Shown: in pieces, positions 54,140-63,885 of the stretch
Position numbering within the stretch: the stretch's first letter is position 1
Layout of the letters: every line of letters starts with the position of its first letter
Assembly (NCBI GenBank): GCA_037349315.1
Contig: JBAIAC010000276.1
Span: 372,001-436,000, forward strand
Direction of reading: 5' to 3'
Origin: Chelydra serpentina
Taxonomy: Eukaryota; Chordata; Testudines; Chelydridae
DNA length: 64,000 nucleotides
The notes under the pieces: model-generated
What the model saw: the letters and a program-made list of their open reading frames with translations, nothing else
Told to the model about the DNA's origin: nothing
The model's database searches: none
Program-made: the position numbers and the translations under genes

Positions 54140-54289
54140 TTGAGGTTGGTCCTGCTTTGAGCAGGGGGTTGGACTAGATGACCTCCTGAGGTCCCTTCCA
54201 ACCCTGAGGTTCTATGATTCTATGATTCTATGATCTCCTGTTTACAAAACAGGAGCTTTAACCAGCTAAGCCATGGTACCAAGAATGAT

Positions 54290-54700
54290 CTTTACGGTCC
54301 CAGTTCATATTAACAACGTCACAGCAGCCTACAGAGAAGTGGGAGGGAGGCGCCTTCGAGCCGGCGAGTCTCGTCCGTTTCTCCCTTGCCGCTTGGGCGG
54401 AGGCGGGAAGCGAGCGAAACGTGCCCGGCTGAAGGTTTTGCGCTCGGCCTTGAGGATTAAGCCTGAGCCTCCGGCATGGGTGCTGGGAGATGGGTTTCCG
54501 AGTCGCATCCAGCGCACGCTTCGGGTCTCAGCTGAAACCACTGAGGCCAAGAGGGACCCTTTAGAGGCGGAAAAAAGGGGCCTTTGAGGCTTATCACTGT
54601 CCCTGGGTGGGCTCGGGCCACCAGCCTGTCAGTTAACAGCCGAACGCACTGACCAATTGCGCCACAGAGACACAAGTTTGCTGTTGCCAAGGCTGCTGCC
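54290..54700 (-). repeat. Asn/Thr duplicon, copy 1 (inverted)
   Basis: Reverse complement of 60880-61306 and, with a ~170-base deletion, of 62792-63036 (GCTGCTGTGACGTTGTTAAT; GCACGTTTCGCTCCCTTCC). Confidence 0.88.
54598..54671 (-). tRNA. tRNA-Asn(GUU), degenerate
   Basis: GTCTCTG/CAGGGAC acceptor, TGGCGCAATTGG D arm, loop CTGTTAA (GTT). The T loop begins CCCGAGC instead of TTCGAGC, which damages the B box, and the anticodon stem has one mismatch. Only Asn copy here with the normal anticodon. Confidence 0.78.
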
Positions 54701-54877
54701 TAGCAGCCAGCACCTCTGCCTGCCAGTGCCAGCAAACCTAATAGTTTAACAAAAAAGCCTATGTCCCTCGCGTCCCACGTTTATCTCCAGACTTCTTCTC
54801 CTTCTCCAGATTCTCCCCCAACAAGCTTCTATTCCGTGAACTTTTTGAAACTTTTCACTTGTAAAGCACAGTGAGCT

Positions 54878-54949
54878 GCATTGGTGGTATAGTGGTGAGC
54901 ATAGTTGTTCTCCCCGTAATTAATCTGGGTTCGATTCCCAGCTAATGCA
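54878..54949 (+). tRNA. tRNA-Gly(UCC), degenerate anticodon arm
   Basis: GCATTGG/CTAATGC acceptor, TGGTATAGTGGTGAGC D arm, T arm CTGGGTTCGATTCCCAG intact. Anticodon arm GTTGT-TCTCCCC-GTAAT is unusual but gives TCC. TTTT at 54961. Compare the clean copy at 56011. Confidence 0.75.
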
Positions 54950-54954
54950 GTGAT

Positions 54955-55135
54955 GTGAGGTTTTGCACATTGGCCTGCTAAGCCCAGGGGTGTGAGTTCA
55001 ATCCTTGAGGGGGCCATTTAGGGATCTGGGGCAAAAATCTGTCAGGGGACAGTACTTGGTCCTGCTAGTGAAGGCAGGGGATGGGACTCGATGACCTTTC
55101 AAGGTCGTTCCAGTTCTAGGACATTGGCATAGCTC
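54955..55135 (+). mobile_element. Cry-type SINE, 5' end replaced
   Basis: GCACATTGGCCTGCTAAGCC, GTGAGTTCAATCCTTGAGG and GGGGCCATTTAGGGATCTGG match the SINE body; the A box is missing and the sequence abuts tRNA-Gly. Confidence 0.7.
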
Positions 55136-55790
55136 CATTTTTTTTAAGGGATTGACTCCGTGTATACAAATTTGCAGAGGGAAAATAGAGTTGAGGTCTG
55201 TTATTTCTCATCTCTATATATTATTTATTTATTTATTTATTTTAAAAACCATTTTTGCTGTTAACAAGCATGCTGCCTCTGGAGACACAAATCCACAGTT
55301 TGAGGACTGCAAAACTAAGCATCTCTGATGGAATCATCTAGACTGAGCACTGAGTCCCATTGGGTAGATAGAAAGATTAACCTAAATAATCTATACAGAA
55401 GCCTGCGGAACCCCATGAGATTGGGTTCCTAAGCCATGAACTATTAGAACTCCTTTACAAAACTTTTCTTAAACATTACATGAATATACTGTCTCATACT
55501 ATAGAATTAGAATTTATAATCCCTATTCCATGATGAGATATAACATATCTTAATTACAATTATCTTTAGATAGGTTATTTTCCTCAAGAAACCAATTTAA
55601 ATTTAAAGAAAATCAGTTTGTTTTTTTTATTTTTTTTAAAAAGTCATTGATTTTTCTCCAAGCTGACAGCGGGGCATGGTGCGGGGTGTGGGGGAAGGGT
55701 TGGTCCCCAGCTGGAGCGAGGCAAAGTGCAGGAGGTCAGACTAGATGATCACACTGGTCCCTTCTGACCTTAAAGGCTCTGAGTCTAACA
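55136..55790 (+). other. AT-rich region; CR1-like 3' end at 55725-55790
   Basis: Includes (TTTA)n at about 55225-55245, an A/T-rich stretch to 55650, and GGAGGTCAGACTAGATGATC with CTTCTGACCTTAAAG, typical of a CR1 3' UTR. No gene. Confidence 0.5.
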
Positions 55791-56010
55791 GGGAGAGGGA
55801 AGTAAAGGAATTAAAAAAAAAACAAAAACCCAAACATTGTAATACAAGGGTGACTCCAACAGCTCATTGGATAGTCCCGCCCCTTTCTTCCCCCACTGGG
55901 TGTTGAATGACCTGCTGGGATTTGGGACATTAATTCTCTCATTCCATTGATAAACTGATACCCTGTGACTGAAATTAAACCAATTCCCAGCCAGGAAAAC
56001 CTCACACCCC

Positions 56011-56082
56011 TGCATTGGCTGGGAATCAAACCCAGGTCAACTGCTTGGAAGGCAGCTCTGCTCACCACTACACCACCAATGC
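56011..56082 (-). tRNA. tRNA-Gly(UCC)
   Basis: 72 bases. GCATTGG/CCAATGC acceptor, TGGTGTAGTGGTGAGC D arm, stem GCTGC/GCAGT with loop CTTCCAA (TCC), T arm CTGGGTTTGATTCCCAG. TTTT terminator about 14 bases downstream. Looks functional. Confidence 0.92.
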
Positions 56083-56466
56083 ACCTAGCGAAACCTCTCC
56101 TGTGTGCCACTGATGCTTGGCAAACGACTCACCCCCACAGCGCTCAGGAGCTGGTTGGGGAGGCCGGAGGCAGCCTGTCAGCTGTGAGCAGAGACAGGTC
56201 CCCAGAGTGACTGACAGGTGGGGACCTGGGCTCCACAGCACAGCCTGAGGTGGCTCCAGCCCCATCTCTGCCCTCAGAGAAGGGAAATGAAAATCAGTGA
56301 CCCTAATGGCAAACGTGACCCCCGAAGGAAGGAGACAGGCTCCTTTGAACGCACAGTTTGGGTTGTTCCTGCTACGCACTGAGGGTTTGTTGCTGCTGCT
56401 GATTCCAGTCTTTGGGCTCTGCCCGGACAAGGAAGGATTCAGGCTGTCACTCAAGGGAAGAGGGGA

Positions 56467-57970
56467 GATGATGCAGGTTTCTCTGTCCCATTGTTCCATG
56501 GGCAGCCTACTAGATTGCCAGCTGCTTCTCCACTGAAGTGTGTGTGGCGGGGCAGAGAGTGACACTATGCAAAACAGATAAGTGTGGAACAATGACACAG
56601 CACAAAACCACACAACAGAAGAGTGTAGAGAGATAGGGCAGGGAGGGACCCTGAGAGTCAGGACCAAGTATCCCTAGGTCATCCCTGACAGGTATTTGCA
56701 TAACCCCTTCTTAAAATCCTCCAATGACGGAGATTGTGCAACTTCCCATGGAGGCCACTGCCATGCAATCGACAATGCTTGGCTTGTGATTAAGGGCCAG
56801 GCTGTGACTCAGAAAATGTTGATTCAGTTCCAAGTTTGGCCCCATTATTCTCTGTGCAAACATGGACAAATGATATCACATCTTTTTAGCCTCAGTTTCC
56901 CCATCTGTAAAATGGGAACCACCCTCCCACACTTCATCTATTTTGCCTGTGAGCTCCTGGCATTAAGGACTCTCTCTCTCACTATGAGTTGTACAACACC
57001 TGCAGAATCAGGGTCCCCATCCTTGGTCGGGGTTTCCGCAGTGCCTGGCACAACTAGGGCACCCACTGTTGGATGGGGTATCTGCAGGGGGATTAAAGGG
57101 CAGGGCTAACCATCACGCTTCATGACTCAAACTGCTCTGTGACTGGGGAATCAGGAGGGACTGTTCCCATGTAACAACGTATGGAAAGGGTCATTGTGCA
57201 GTCCGTGGGGAAGGGTTAGAGTTTCCTTTACTATTTCCAGCATTGGCCACTCCCACAGACAGGATGCCTGCTGGGGGAGGAGAAATACAAGGCTTAATGG
57301 GACCATGGATCTGATCAGATGAGGCCGGGGGGAGGGGGGGATTTAACCACCCCCAGCCCATAACCTCCAATATGCAGAATCATAGAATCATAGGACTGTA
57401 AGGGACCTTGAGAGGTCATCCAGTCCAGCTCCCTGCACTCATAAGTATAATCTAGACCATCCCTGACAGGTGTTTGTCGAACCTGCTCTTAAAAACCTCC
57501 CCTGACAGAGATTCCACAACCTCCCTGGGGAATTCACTCCAGTGCTTAACAGCCCTGACAGACAGGGAGTTTTTCCTGATGTCCAACCTAAACCACCCTC
57601 GCTGCAATTTAAGCCCTTGGTCCTTGTCCTATCCTCAGATGAAGAATAATGTGTCCCCTCCCTCCTTGTAACAACCTTTTCTGTACTTGAAAACTGTGAT
57701 CACGTCCCCTCTCGGTCATCTCTTCTCCAGACTAAACACACCCAATTGTTTTCAATCTTCCCTCACAGCTCACGTTTTCTAGAGCTTTCACCATTTTTGT
57801 TGCTCTTCTCTGCACTTTCTCCAATTTGTCCCCATCTTTCCTGAAATGTGGTGCCCAGGATTGGACATAATACTCCAGCTGAGGCCTAATCAGTGTGGAC
57901 TCCCTCCAGAAACAAAGGACTGTGCTTAAAAAACCCAGGGAACACCTCAAAACCTCAGGAAACTGCAATA
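56467..57970. repeat. 1.5-kb direct duplication, copy 2
   Basis: Copy of 47068-48555 with few changes. After it the Phe/Val duplicon starts at once. Confidence 0.9.
57375..57897 (-). mobile_element. CR1 LINE 3' fragment, minus strand (duplicate)
   Basis: Same CR1 fragment as 47975-48495, copied with its flanks. Minus-strand LEYYVQSWAPHFRKDGDK near 57830 shows the RT C-terminal region. Confidence 0.85.
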
Positions 57971-58175
57971 ACTGGGCCCCAGTCGCCTTCAGCCACCAGG
58001 TAACCCAGGAACTAAGGCAGGAATGAGGTGAGGGAGCAAGTCAAGCTGAGCAAGGCAGGAAAAATAATTCATCTTCCCTCCATGGGCCGCTCGCAATGAC
58101 GTCCTTTTTGTGTGCCATGGCTGACAAACACATCCCGGACAGAGAAGCAGCAGGCCAGAAATGTGTCCTGTAGGG

Positions 58176-58248
58176 GCCGAAGTAGCTCAGTGGGGAGAGC
58201 GTCAGACTGAAGATCTAAAGGTCCCTGGTTCAATCCCAGGCTTTGGCA
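58176..58248 (+). tRNA. tRNA-Phe(GAA)
   Basis: Same as 49305 except AGTGGGGAGAGC in the D arm. All stems pair; likely functional. Confidence 0.9.
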
Positions 58249-58596
58249 TGCTCTTTGGTCCCTTTGTGTGCAGGTTTGGGCTGTTTTCTCGCAGCGCAGT
58301 GGTACCTCTACCCACCACGAGTCCCTCATTTCAGGCTCCCCAGCAGGAAAAAACAGTGGGGGCTTGTGCCCACCTGGGCTTTCCTTCTTCTCTTGCTCTT
58401 TCTCAGCAAGGGGAAGGAAAAGAAGCTCTCCTTCAAGCTGGAGTCACAAGGGCAAGAGAAGTTGACTTCCTGAGCTCCAGCTCCAGTCCTTTTTGCTACC
58501 AGTTGATCTCTCGAAGGGCTGCTGCCACTTTCTCCAGGTTCGCCCATCGGTGTGTGCCAGCGTGAGCACCAGCCAAGTGGCTGGCATTTGAAGGAA

Positions 58597-58669
58597 GTTT
58601 CTGTGGTGCAGTGGTTATCACATTTGTGAAATACGCAAAAGGTCCCTGGTTCAGACATAGGTTGGCTTC
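58597..58669 (+). pseudogene. tRNA-Val-derived pseudogene
   Basis: GTTTCTGTGGTGCAGTGG and TTATCACATTTG are Val. The anticodon loop reads GAAATAC (triplet AAT), the T loop TTCAGAC is broken and the 3' acceptor is gone. Decayed paralogue of 49724. Confidence 0.78.
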
Positions 58670-59050
58670 CTTTTTCCAGCTCCCCTAGCTGTCCAGCAAG
58701 ACACTCCTCCTTCTGCCACTGGCCTGTCCTTGGGATAACCCCAACCCCTGCAGGACAGAGGGTGGTGAAATGAGCTGAGAAAGCGCCTTAGCATTAGCCG
58801 GGGGAAGCTGGAGGATCTCGGCCAGTCACCTCTTGGAGCCCTGTGGCTTGGCCTCCTCTGCCCTTGGAGGTTGGCCGAGGGAGGCCGGTCTTCCTGCTGG
58901 CCTCCCTTGTGTGACTTGCCAAAGGAGGAAGTGAGGCGGGAATGGGGCAAAGGAGGAAGGTCGTGCTGAGGAAGGCAGGACAGAAGCTAAGCGCCTCAGT
59001 GCGGCTCAGTGGGGTTAGTAGAACGGCACCGTTTGTCCTGCCAAAGCCTG

Positions 59051-59725
59051 GGGAGGTGCGGCTGTGGAAAGTGGGCAGATACCGGACTAACACCCACTGC
59101 AGGCCCCTGCAGACGAGCATGTGGGGCGGCGGCTGACGTTCTGCAGCCAGCATCCGAATGCTGGAGGAAAGCGGGGCCCGGCCCCCAGCTGGGGCCTCTG
59201 ACCCCTCCCGCTCAGGGGGCTCCTTTTGGCAGCGGGGGAGGAGATTTTTCCCCAAGCAGCTTTTCCCCAGCTGGCGAGAAGCAGAGAAACACCCAGGCTC
59301 CAAAGGTGCTATTTAACCGGCCCCCTCCAGGCCAGGCAGACGGCTCTGACGCTAGTCCGGTGTCCGCCCACTTTCTGTGGCGAGCTGGGAAGGCCAGACG
59401 CTGGATTGGGACCAGCTGGGGCTCACATGCTGATCTTTGCCCTCCCCAGCCCCCCTGGACCAGAGCCTTCGCCCCAGCAGCCAAACAGAGGATTTGGCTC
59501 TAAAGAAAGCCGGACTTGCAGCCCAAGTGAGGGCTAAGGAAGCACAACTGTAATGGGACTTGAACCCTCAGCTCAAGACAGCTTATTTTTTGCCCCCCAG
59601 TAAGAGCCGGCTGGCTTGTGAAGCCTGTTATGAGAACCATAAACGGATTCTGTTCCCCGAAATCGGGCCAGCTAGTGAGCTTAGGGAGGGTTAATGACCC
59701 ACCGGAGGTTGGCAGAAAGCAGCAC
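59051..59725. other. No gene recognised
   Basis: Unassigned. A TGGGACTTGAACCCTCAGC string at 59554 looks like a tRNA T arm on minus, but no acceptor or anticodon arm is present. Confidence 0.4.
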
Positions 59726-59737
59726 GTTTATTACACT

Positions 59738-59866
59738 ATCAGAGGGGTCGCCGTGTTAGTCTGGATCTGTAGAAGCGACAAAGGGTCCTGTGGCACCTTA
59801 TAGACTAACAGAGGTATTGAAGCATAAGCTTTTGTGGGTCAATACCCACTTCTTCGGATGCAAGCA
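59738..59866 (+). mobile_element. Short retroposon, 129 bp, 12-bp target duplication
   Basis: Starts ATCAGAGGGGTCGCCGTG, continues GTAGAAGCGACAAAGGG and ends CTTCGGATGCAAGCA; flanked by GTTTATTACACT at 59726-59737 and 59867-59878. Same family as the fold-back at 46317. Confidence 0.82.
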
Positions 59867-59878
59867 GTTTATTACACT

Positions 59879-60532
59879 GATATCTAAGCTCCAAAGAAGG
59901 GGGGGTCACACTCACACTCACACTCACATATTCACGCTCCCAGGACAGGCACGGCACTGGAGATGTCAGGATCCTTCAAGGTAAGTGTCCCACCGCGCAG
60001 CGATGGGCGGGGCGACGAAGGTGAGTCTTCCCGAGGCAGGATGGACTGCAACGCGGTGAGCCACCGGCCAGGCGGTCCGGGTGAAGGGCCTTCACGGGAG
60101 GTACAAGCTTGTGATTCCTGAGCACATGGCCCCTCCCCTGTTAAGGACCAGCTCCTCATGGCCTGCGACTAGAGATGACTTGGCCACGTCTGCTTGGCCA
60201 CACTCCAGCTCAGGCAGTGTCCGTGCAGTGTCCATGCGTTGGGTGTGTGATCGCTGCCTGGTCAGAGTCCCAGACACCCTGTTTACCTGGGAGCTCTTCT
60301 CATCTTCCAGCTGGCTAACAGCCCATCCAGCCCAGCAGCATTCCAGGAGGGAGGGGAGGGGGAAAGCCTCTTCACAGGTCTTCAAAGAGGGAGAGGTGAC
60401 AAAAGGCGGCGGGGGTGTGTGGAGTGAACACACCTTTGGAGTAACAAGTTCTACATAGCACACAGATCACTGCTGCTCCTACAACAGCCGCCTCGCTTGC
60501 AGGCCCAGAGCAAAAAGAAACAAGCACCTGCC
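59879..60532. other. No gene; short CACACT microsatellite
   Basis: CACTCACACTCACACTCACA at about 59909-59928; the remainder is unassigned. Confidence 0.45.
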
Positions 60533-60604
60533 TAGCAGAGGATGGTTTCGATCCATCGACCTCTGGGTTATGGGCCCAGCACGCTGCCGCTGCGCCACTC
60601 TGCT
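60533..60604 (-). tRNA. tRNA-iMet(CAU), intact
   Basis: AGCAGAG/CTCTGCT acceptor with 3' A, GTGGCGCAGCGG D arm, GGGCCCATAACCC anticodon stem-loop with the initiator G-C pairs, T loop ATCGAAA-type typical of initiators. TTTTT terminator about 17 bases downstream (AAAAA at 60512-60516 on plus). Confidence 0.95.
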
Positions 60605-60611
60605 GGCTCTT

Positions 60612-60790
60612 TACATAAGAACATAAGAGAGGCCGTACTGGGTCAGACCAAAGGTCCATCCAGCCCAGTATCCTGTCCACCAACAGTGGCCAATGCCAGG
60701 TGACCTGGAGTGAATGGACCCAACAGGTAATGATCAAGTGATCTCTCTCCTGCCATCCATCACCCCCCTTTGCCCACAGCTTCCAGCACC
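60612..60790 (-). mobile_element. Dispersed retroelement fragment
   Basis: ACATAAGAACATAAGAGAGG, TACTGGGTCAGACCAAAGG and CCAGTATCCTGTCCACC form a repeat common in reptiles. A truncated relative (CACTGGGCTAGACCAAA) sits next to the tRNA-Thr copies at 7820, 52295 and 63180. Family name not assigned. Confidence 0.6.
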
Positions 60791-60886
60791 CAGCCTCCAG
60801 CATCCACACTAGCGCCTTGCGAGCGCTGGCGCTGGCCGGCAGAGACACAGGCTGCTGGGCAGCAGCCTTAGGAGCACCAAGCTCGT

Positions 60887-60960
60887 GTCTCTGTGGTGCA
60901 ATGGGTCAGCGTGTTCGACTATTCACTGAAAGGCTGGTGGTTCGAGCCCACCCAGGGACG
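60887..60960 (+). tRNA. tRNA-Asn-like with AUU anticodon
   Basis: GTCTCTG/CAGGGAC acceptor, TGGTGCAATGGG D arm, stem TTCGA/CTGAA around CTATTCA (ATT rather than GTT), T arm GGTGGTTCGAGCCCACC intact. One stem mismatch. Same family as 54598 and 62792. Confidence 0.8.
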
Positions 60961-61306
60961 GCGATAACCCCGTGTTCCTCAAGACCTGCTGAGAGCCCCA
61001 TAGGCCCCCTTCTTGCCGCCTCAAAAGCGTCCCTCTTGGCCTCAGTGGTTTCAGCGAGGCCCGAAGCGTGCGCTGGATGCGACTCAGAAACCCATCTCCC
61101 AGCAGCCAGGCCGGGGGCTCAGGCTTAATCCTCAAGGCCGAGCGCAAAACCTTCAGCCGGGCACGTTTCGCTCCCTTCCCGCCTCCGCCCAAGCGGCAAG
61201 GGAGAAACGGACGAGACTCGCCGGCTCGAAGGCGCCTCCCTCCCACTTCTCTGTAGGCTGCTGTGACGTTATTAATATGAACTGGGACCGTAGAAATCAT
61301 TCTTGC

Positions 61307-62050
61307 CATCACTGTGATAGATTTGCAGCAATATTGTACAAAGCTTGTCGTGCGACGTGTCTATGACAATGATGCTCTGATTTGCTGGTTATAATGATGC
61401 TAGCTGTATGTGTGTACCATTTTGTATTTGAAGTGAGGAATATGGGCTATGAACTTGTATCTCAAATGTATTTGATTCCAAGTAGCCTCAGTGATGCATT
61501 TGGTCAGCTTCTTGAGAAAGGATATTCTCAGTAAGTGCCCGATCAAGAAACACTTAACTGACAATGGACTTTGGGAGATGCCAATCCACATCTCATGGAT
61601 GGGAATGTTCAAACTAACATGGAAACAATGGCGTCGGCCTGCAAACCGAGTCGTGCATGGACATGTGACTTGCCCATGTGACTCCAGACTCCATCTTGCT
61701 GCTGTGATTTTCCACAGTAAGAACGGAGGGGTGTCCTTCCACGGGCAGAAACTATAAAAGGCCCTGGAAACCCCTCCGTGTTCTCTTCACTCCTGCTTCT
61801 GACCTCTGGAGGGACTTTGCTACAAACTGAAGCTCTAAACAAAGGACTGAGTGACCCATCCCAGCCATGGATGTACGTCAGAGAATTGATTTGAACCTGC
61901 AGTTTAGTCCATCACTGCGACAAGCCTGAGCCAAGAACTTTGCCGTTACTGGATGGAACTGATTCCATTTAACCAATTTTAGCTCTCCTCTATATCTTTT
62001 TCCTTTTATGAATAAACCTTGAGATTTTAGATTCTAAGGGATTGGCATCA
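61307..62050 (+). mobile_element. Endogenous-retrovirus-type LTR
   Basis: Contains ACTATAAAAGGCCC (TATA box, 61750) and, about 255 bases later, TGAATAAACCTTGAG (polyadenylation signal, near 62010), the U3-R layout of a plus-strand LTR. It begins where the Asn/Thr duplicon breaks off (61307), so it replaces the expected tRNA-Thr. Ends not fixed. Confidence 0.65.
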
Positions 62051-62229
62051 GCGTGATTTGTGGGGAAGATCTGACTTTTACATTGACCTGGGCCTGTGGC
62101 TTGGTCCTTTGGGATCGGGAGAACCTTTTTTTTCCTTTTACTGGGGCATTGGTTTTCATAACCAGTCAGCTTTGTTGTCAGATGGCTACCAGTGTGGTGC
62201 TCTGCTCTGCTCTGTTCAATGTTGATCTC

Positions 62230-62680
62230 AGTTGGCTGCATGTGTGTGTTCCCTCTGTGTGCTGCCCCAGCTCTGCGCAGATAGCTGACACAGCAGGCCC
62301 GAGAAAACCCCCAAAGACCACAGACTCTGATAAGGTACGAAGGCACCCGGCCAGGTTTATTGTCGAGGAGAAACACAATCTCTAGCCCCCCCGAATATAA
62401 ATTATAACTCTACGGTTTATGTCCCTATGTGCACCCTGGTAATGGACACAGCTTAGTCAGTGGCAGGACTTTCCACTGCCCCCTAGGCCGGACAAAGACA
62501 ACTCCTCGGGTGTGAATTCTTATACACAGGTACAAACAAGTTACACATCACTCCTGACGTATTGAGGTGCAACCCTTCTATGTAACAAGGTACAACCCCT
62601 CTACGCAGTGAGGTGCCGCCTCCCACCTTGTACATGTTGGTTCGAACAAAACAACTCTATCTGTCATATTACCCTTTTGC
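62230..62680 (-). mobile_element. Second LTR-like fragment, minus strand
   Basis: On minus, AATAAACCTGGCCGGGTGCC (signal near 62356) followed by TATCAGAGTCTGTGG and a pyrimidine/G-rich U5-like stretch. Unlike the plus-strand LTR before it, so a different element. Confidence 0.5.
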
Positions 62681-62791
62681 CCCTGTCTTTAGGATGGGCC
62701 AGCCTGTTCCTTGTTATCTGTGTGGAATGTACAAGTGTTCTGGTACCTTTTAGGTTTGTGTACTTTTGCAACATCAGCCCTTTCCTTGCCA

Positions 62792-62864
62792 ACTTCTGTG
62801 AGCAATGGGTCAGCGCGTTCGGCTATTAACCGGAAACCTAGTGGTTCGAGCCCACCCAGGGACA
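62792..62864 (+). pseudogene. tRNA-Asn-like pseudogene, AUU anticodon
   Basis: Anticodon stem TTCGG/CCGGA with loop CTATTAA (ATT), T arm GTGGTTCGAGCCCAC, 3' CAGGGAC. The 5' acceptor is ACTTCTG and the D arm lacks a base, so probably inactive. Followed about 170 bases later by tRNA-Thr. Confidence 0.78.
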
Positions 62865-63036
62865 GTGATAACCTTCAGCCGGGCACGTTTCGCTCCCTTC
62901 CCGCCTCCGCCCAAGCAGCAAGGGAGAAACGGACGATACTCACCGGCTCGAAGACGCCTCCCTCCCACTTCTCTGTAGGCTGCTGTGACGTTGTTAATAT
63001 GAACTGTGACCATAGAGATCATTCTTACCACCACTT

Positions 63037-63110
63037 GGTACCATGGTTTAGCTGGTTAAAGCACCTGTTTCGTAAACAGGAGATCCTGGGTTCAACTCCC
63101 AGTGGTGCCT
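63037..63110 (+). tRNA. tRNA-Thr(CGU)
   Basis: GGTACCA/TGGTGCC acceptor (one T-G), TGGTTTAGCTGGTTAAAGC D arm, stem CTGTT-type with loop TTCGTAA (CGT), T arm CTGGGTTCAACTCCCAG. TTTT at about 63123. Looks functional. Confidence 0.9.
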
Positions 63111-63264
63111 TGTTGAGTGGCTTTTGGGGCACCTGGCATTGGCTACTGTCAGAAGAGAAGATACAGAGCTAGATGGACCTTTGGTCTAGCCCAGTGTGGC
63201 TGTTTTTATGGTGTAAATTTCACTCCCAGGCACTGATAATAGTTACTGAAAGTATTGGTGTTAA

Positions 63265-63525
63265 GAGCTGATAGGTCCGTGTGCCAGGCTCCTCCCAGAC
63301 GAACCCTTCCCTTGGGACAGGGGCAGGTCTGACTCTCACACCAAATGGCTCCTTGTGGCTGCCAGAATCTGTGGGCGGCTCATTCAGTTTACGCCGAGGG
63401 TGGAGTCCTGCTTTGTGCACCGTGTCTGAGACTGAAAATCCTAAACCACCCTTTGAAATAACGAATGCAGCAGGACGTGTTATGGTCCCTGCCCCAAAGC
63501 AGACAGACCAATGGAGAGCTGAGTC
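63265..63525 (-). repeat. Dispersed ~300-bp block, copy 5 (inverted)
   Basis: Reverse complement of 7470-7790; together with the Thr gene it forms an inverted version of the 7.5-8.0 kb arrangement. Confidence 0.7.
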
Positions 63526-63812
63526 CTGACCCCCCTTCCAGCCCTGGATTCGCCCCCCAATCATCCTACTGCCACTCACAGACGTGGAGGTGCTGACGGA
63601 GGGAGGGGTGACTCTGGGATGGGGTTCTTCTCTAAAGATGGCTGCAGAAAGGTGGGGCTCAGCTCTGTCAGCAACCTGCCCAGTTGCCTCGCTGACAGGG
63701 GATGCCGACCTTTCTGTAAGGCGCATAAAGGGGGAATTTGGCTTCCTAGCGAATGTGTTGAATGTGCAATTATGAGAGGGGATTCACATCCCTCCATCAG
63801 TTGTACTTTAGG

Positions 63813-63885
63813 GCACCAGTGGCCTAATGGATAAGGGGTTGGCTTCCTAAACCAGGGCTTGTGGGTTCAAGTTTCATCTAGGGTA
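63813..63885 (+). tRNA. tRNA-Arg(CCU), degenerate
   Basis: GTGGCCTAATGGATAAGG D arm, stem TTGGC/ACCAG-type with loop TTCCTAA (CCT), T loop GGGTTCAAGTTTC. The acceptor GCACCAG/CTAGGGT has two mismatches and the T stem is weak (GTGGG/TTCAT). Likely pseudogene or decaying gene. Confidence 0.72.

Larger units (their letters stand above)
52416..54232 (+). mobile_element. CR1 LINE, 5'-truncated, inserted in tRNA-Thr
   Basis: About 1.8 kb including most of the reverse transcriptase, ending ATTCTATGATTCTATG. A GATCTC/ATCTC duplication flanks it (52410-52415 and 54232-54237). Well preserved, hence fairly young. Confidence 0.92.
52385..54280 (-). pseudogene. tRNA-Thr(UGU) split by a CR1 insertion
   Basis: The 3' part (T arm ACTGGGAGTTGAACCCAG on plus) is 52385-52415; the 5' part with acceptor, D arm and anticodon (plus strand ACAAAACAGG, i.e. 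loop TTTGTAA, TGT) is 54238-54280. Together they total 74 bases with every arm paired, so the tRNA was intact when hit. Confidence 0.88.
57971..59050 (+). repeat. Phe/Val duplicon, copy 5
   Basis: Copy of 49104-50180 with matching tRNA-Phe and a decayed tRNA-Val. Confidence 0.88.

Noticed and set aside
59550..59620. tRNA on the minus strand suggested by TGGGACTTGAACCCTCAGC
   Set aside because: No paired acceptor, D arm or anticodon arm could be built.
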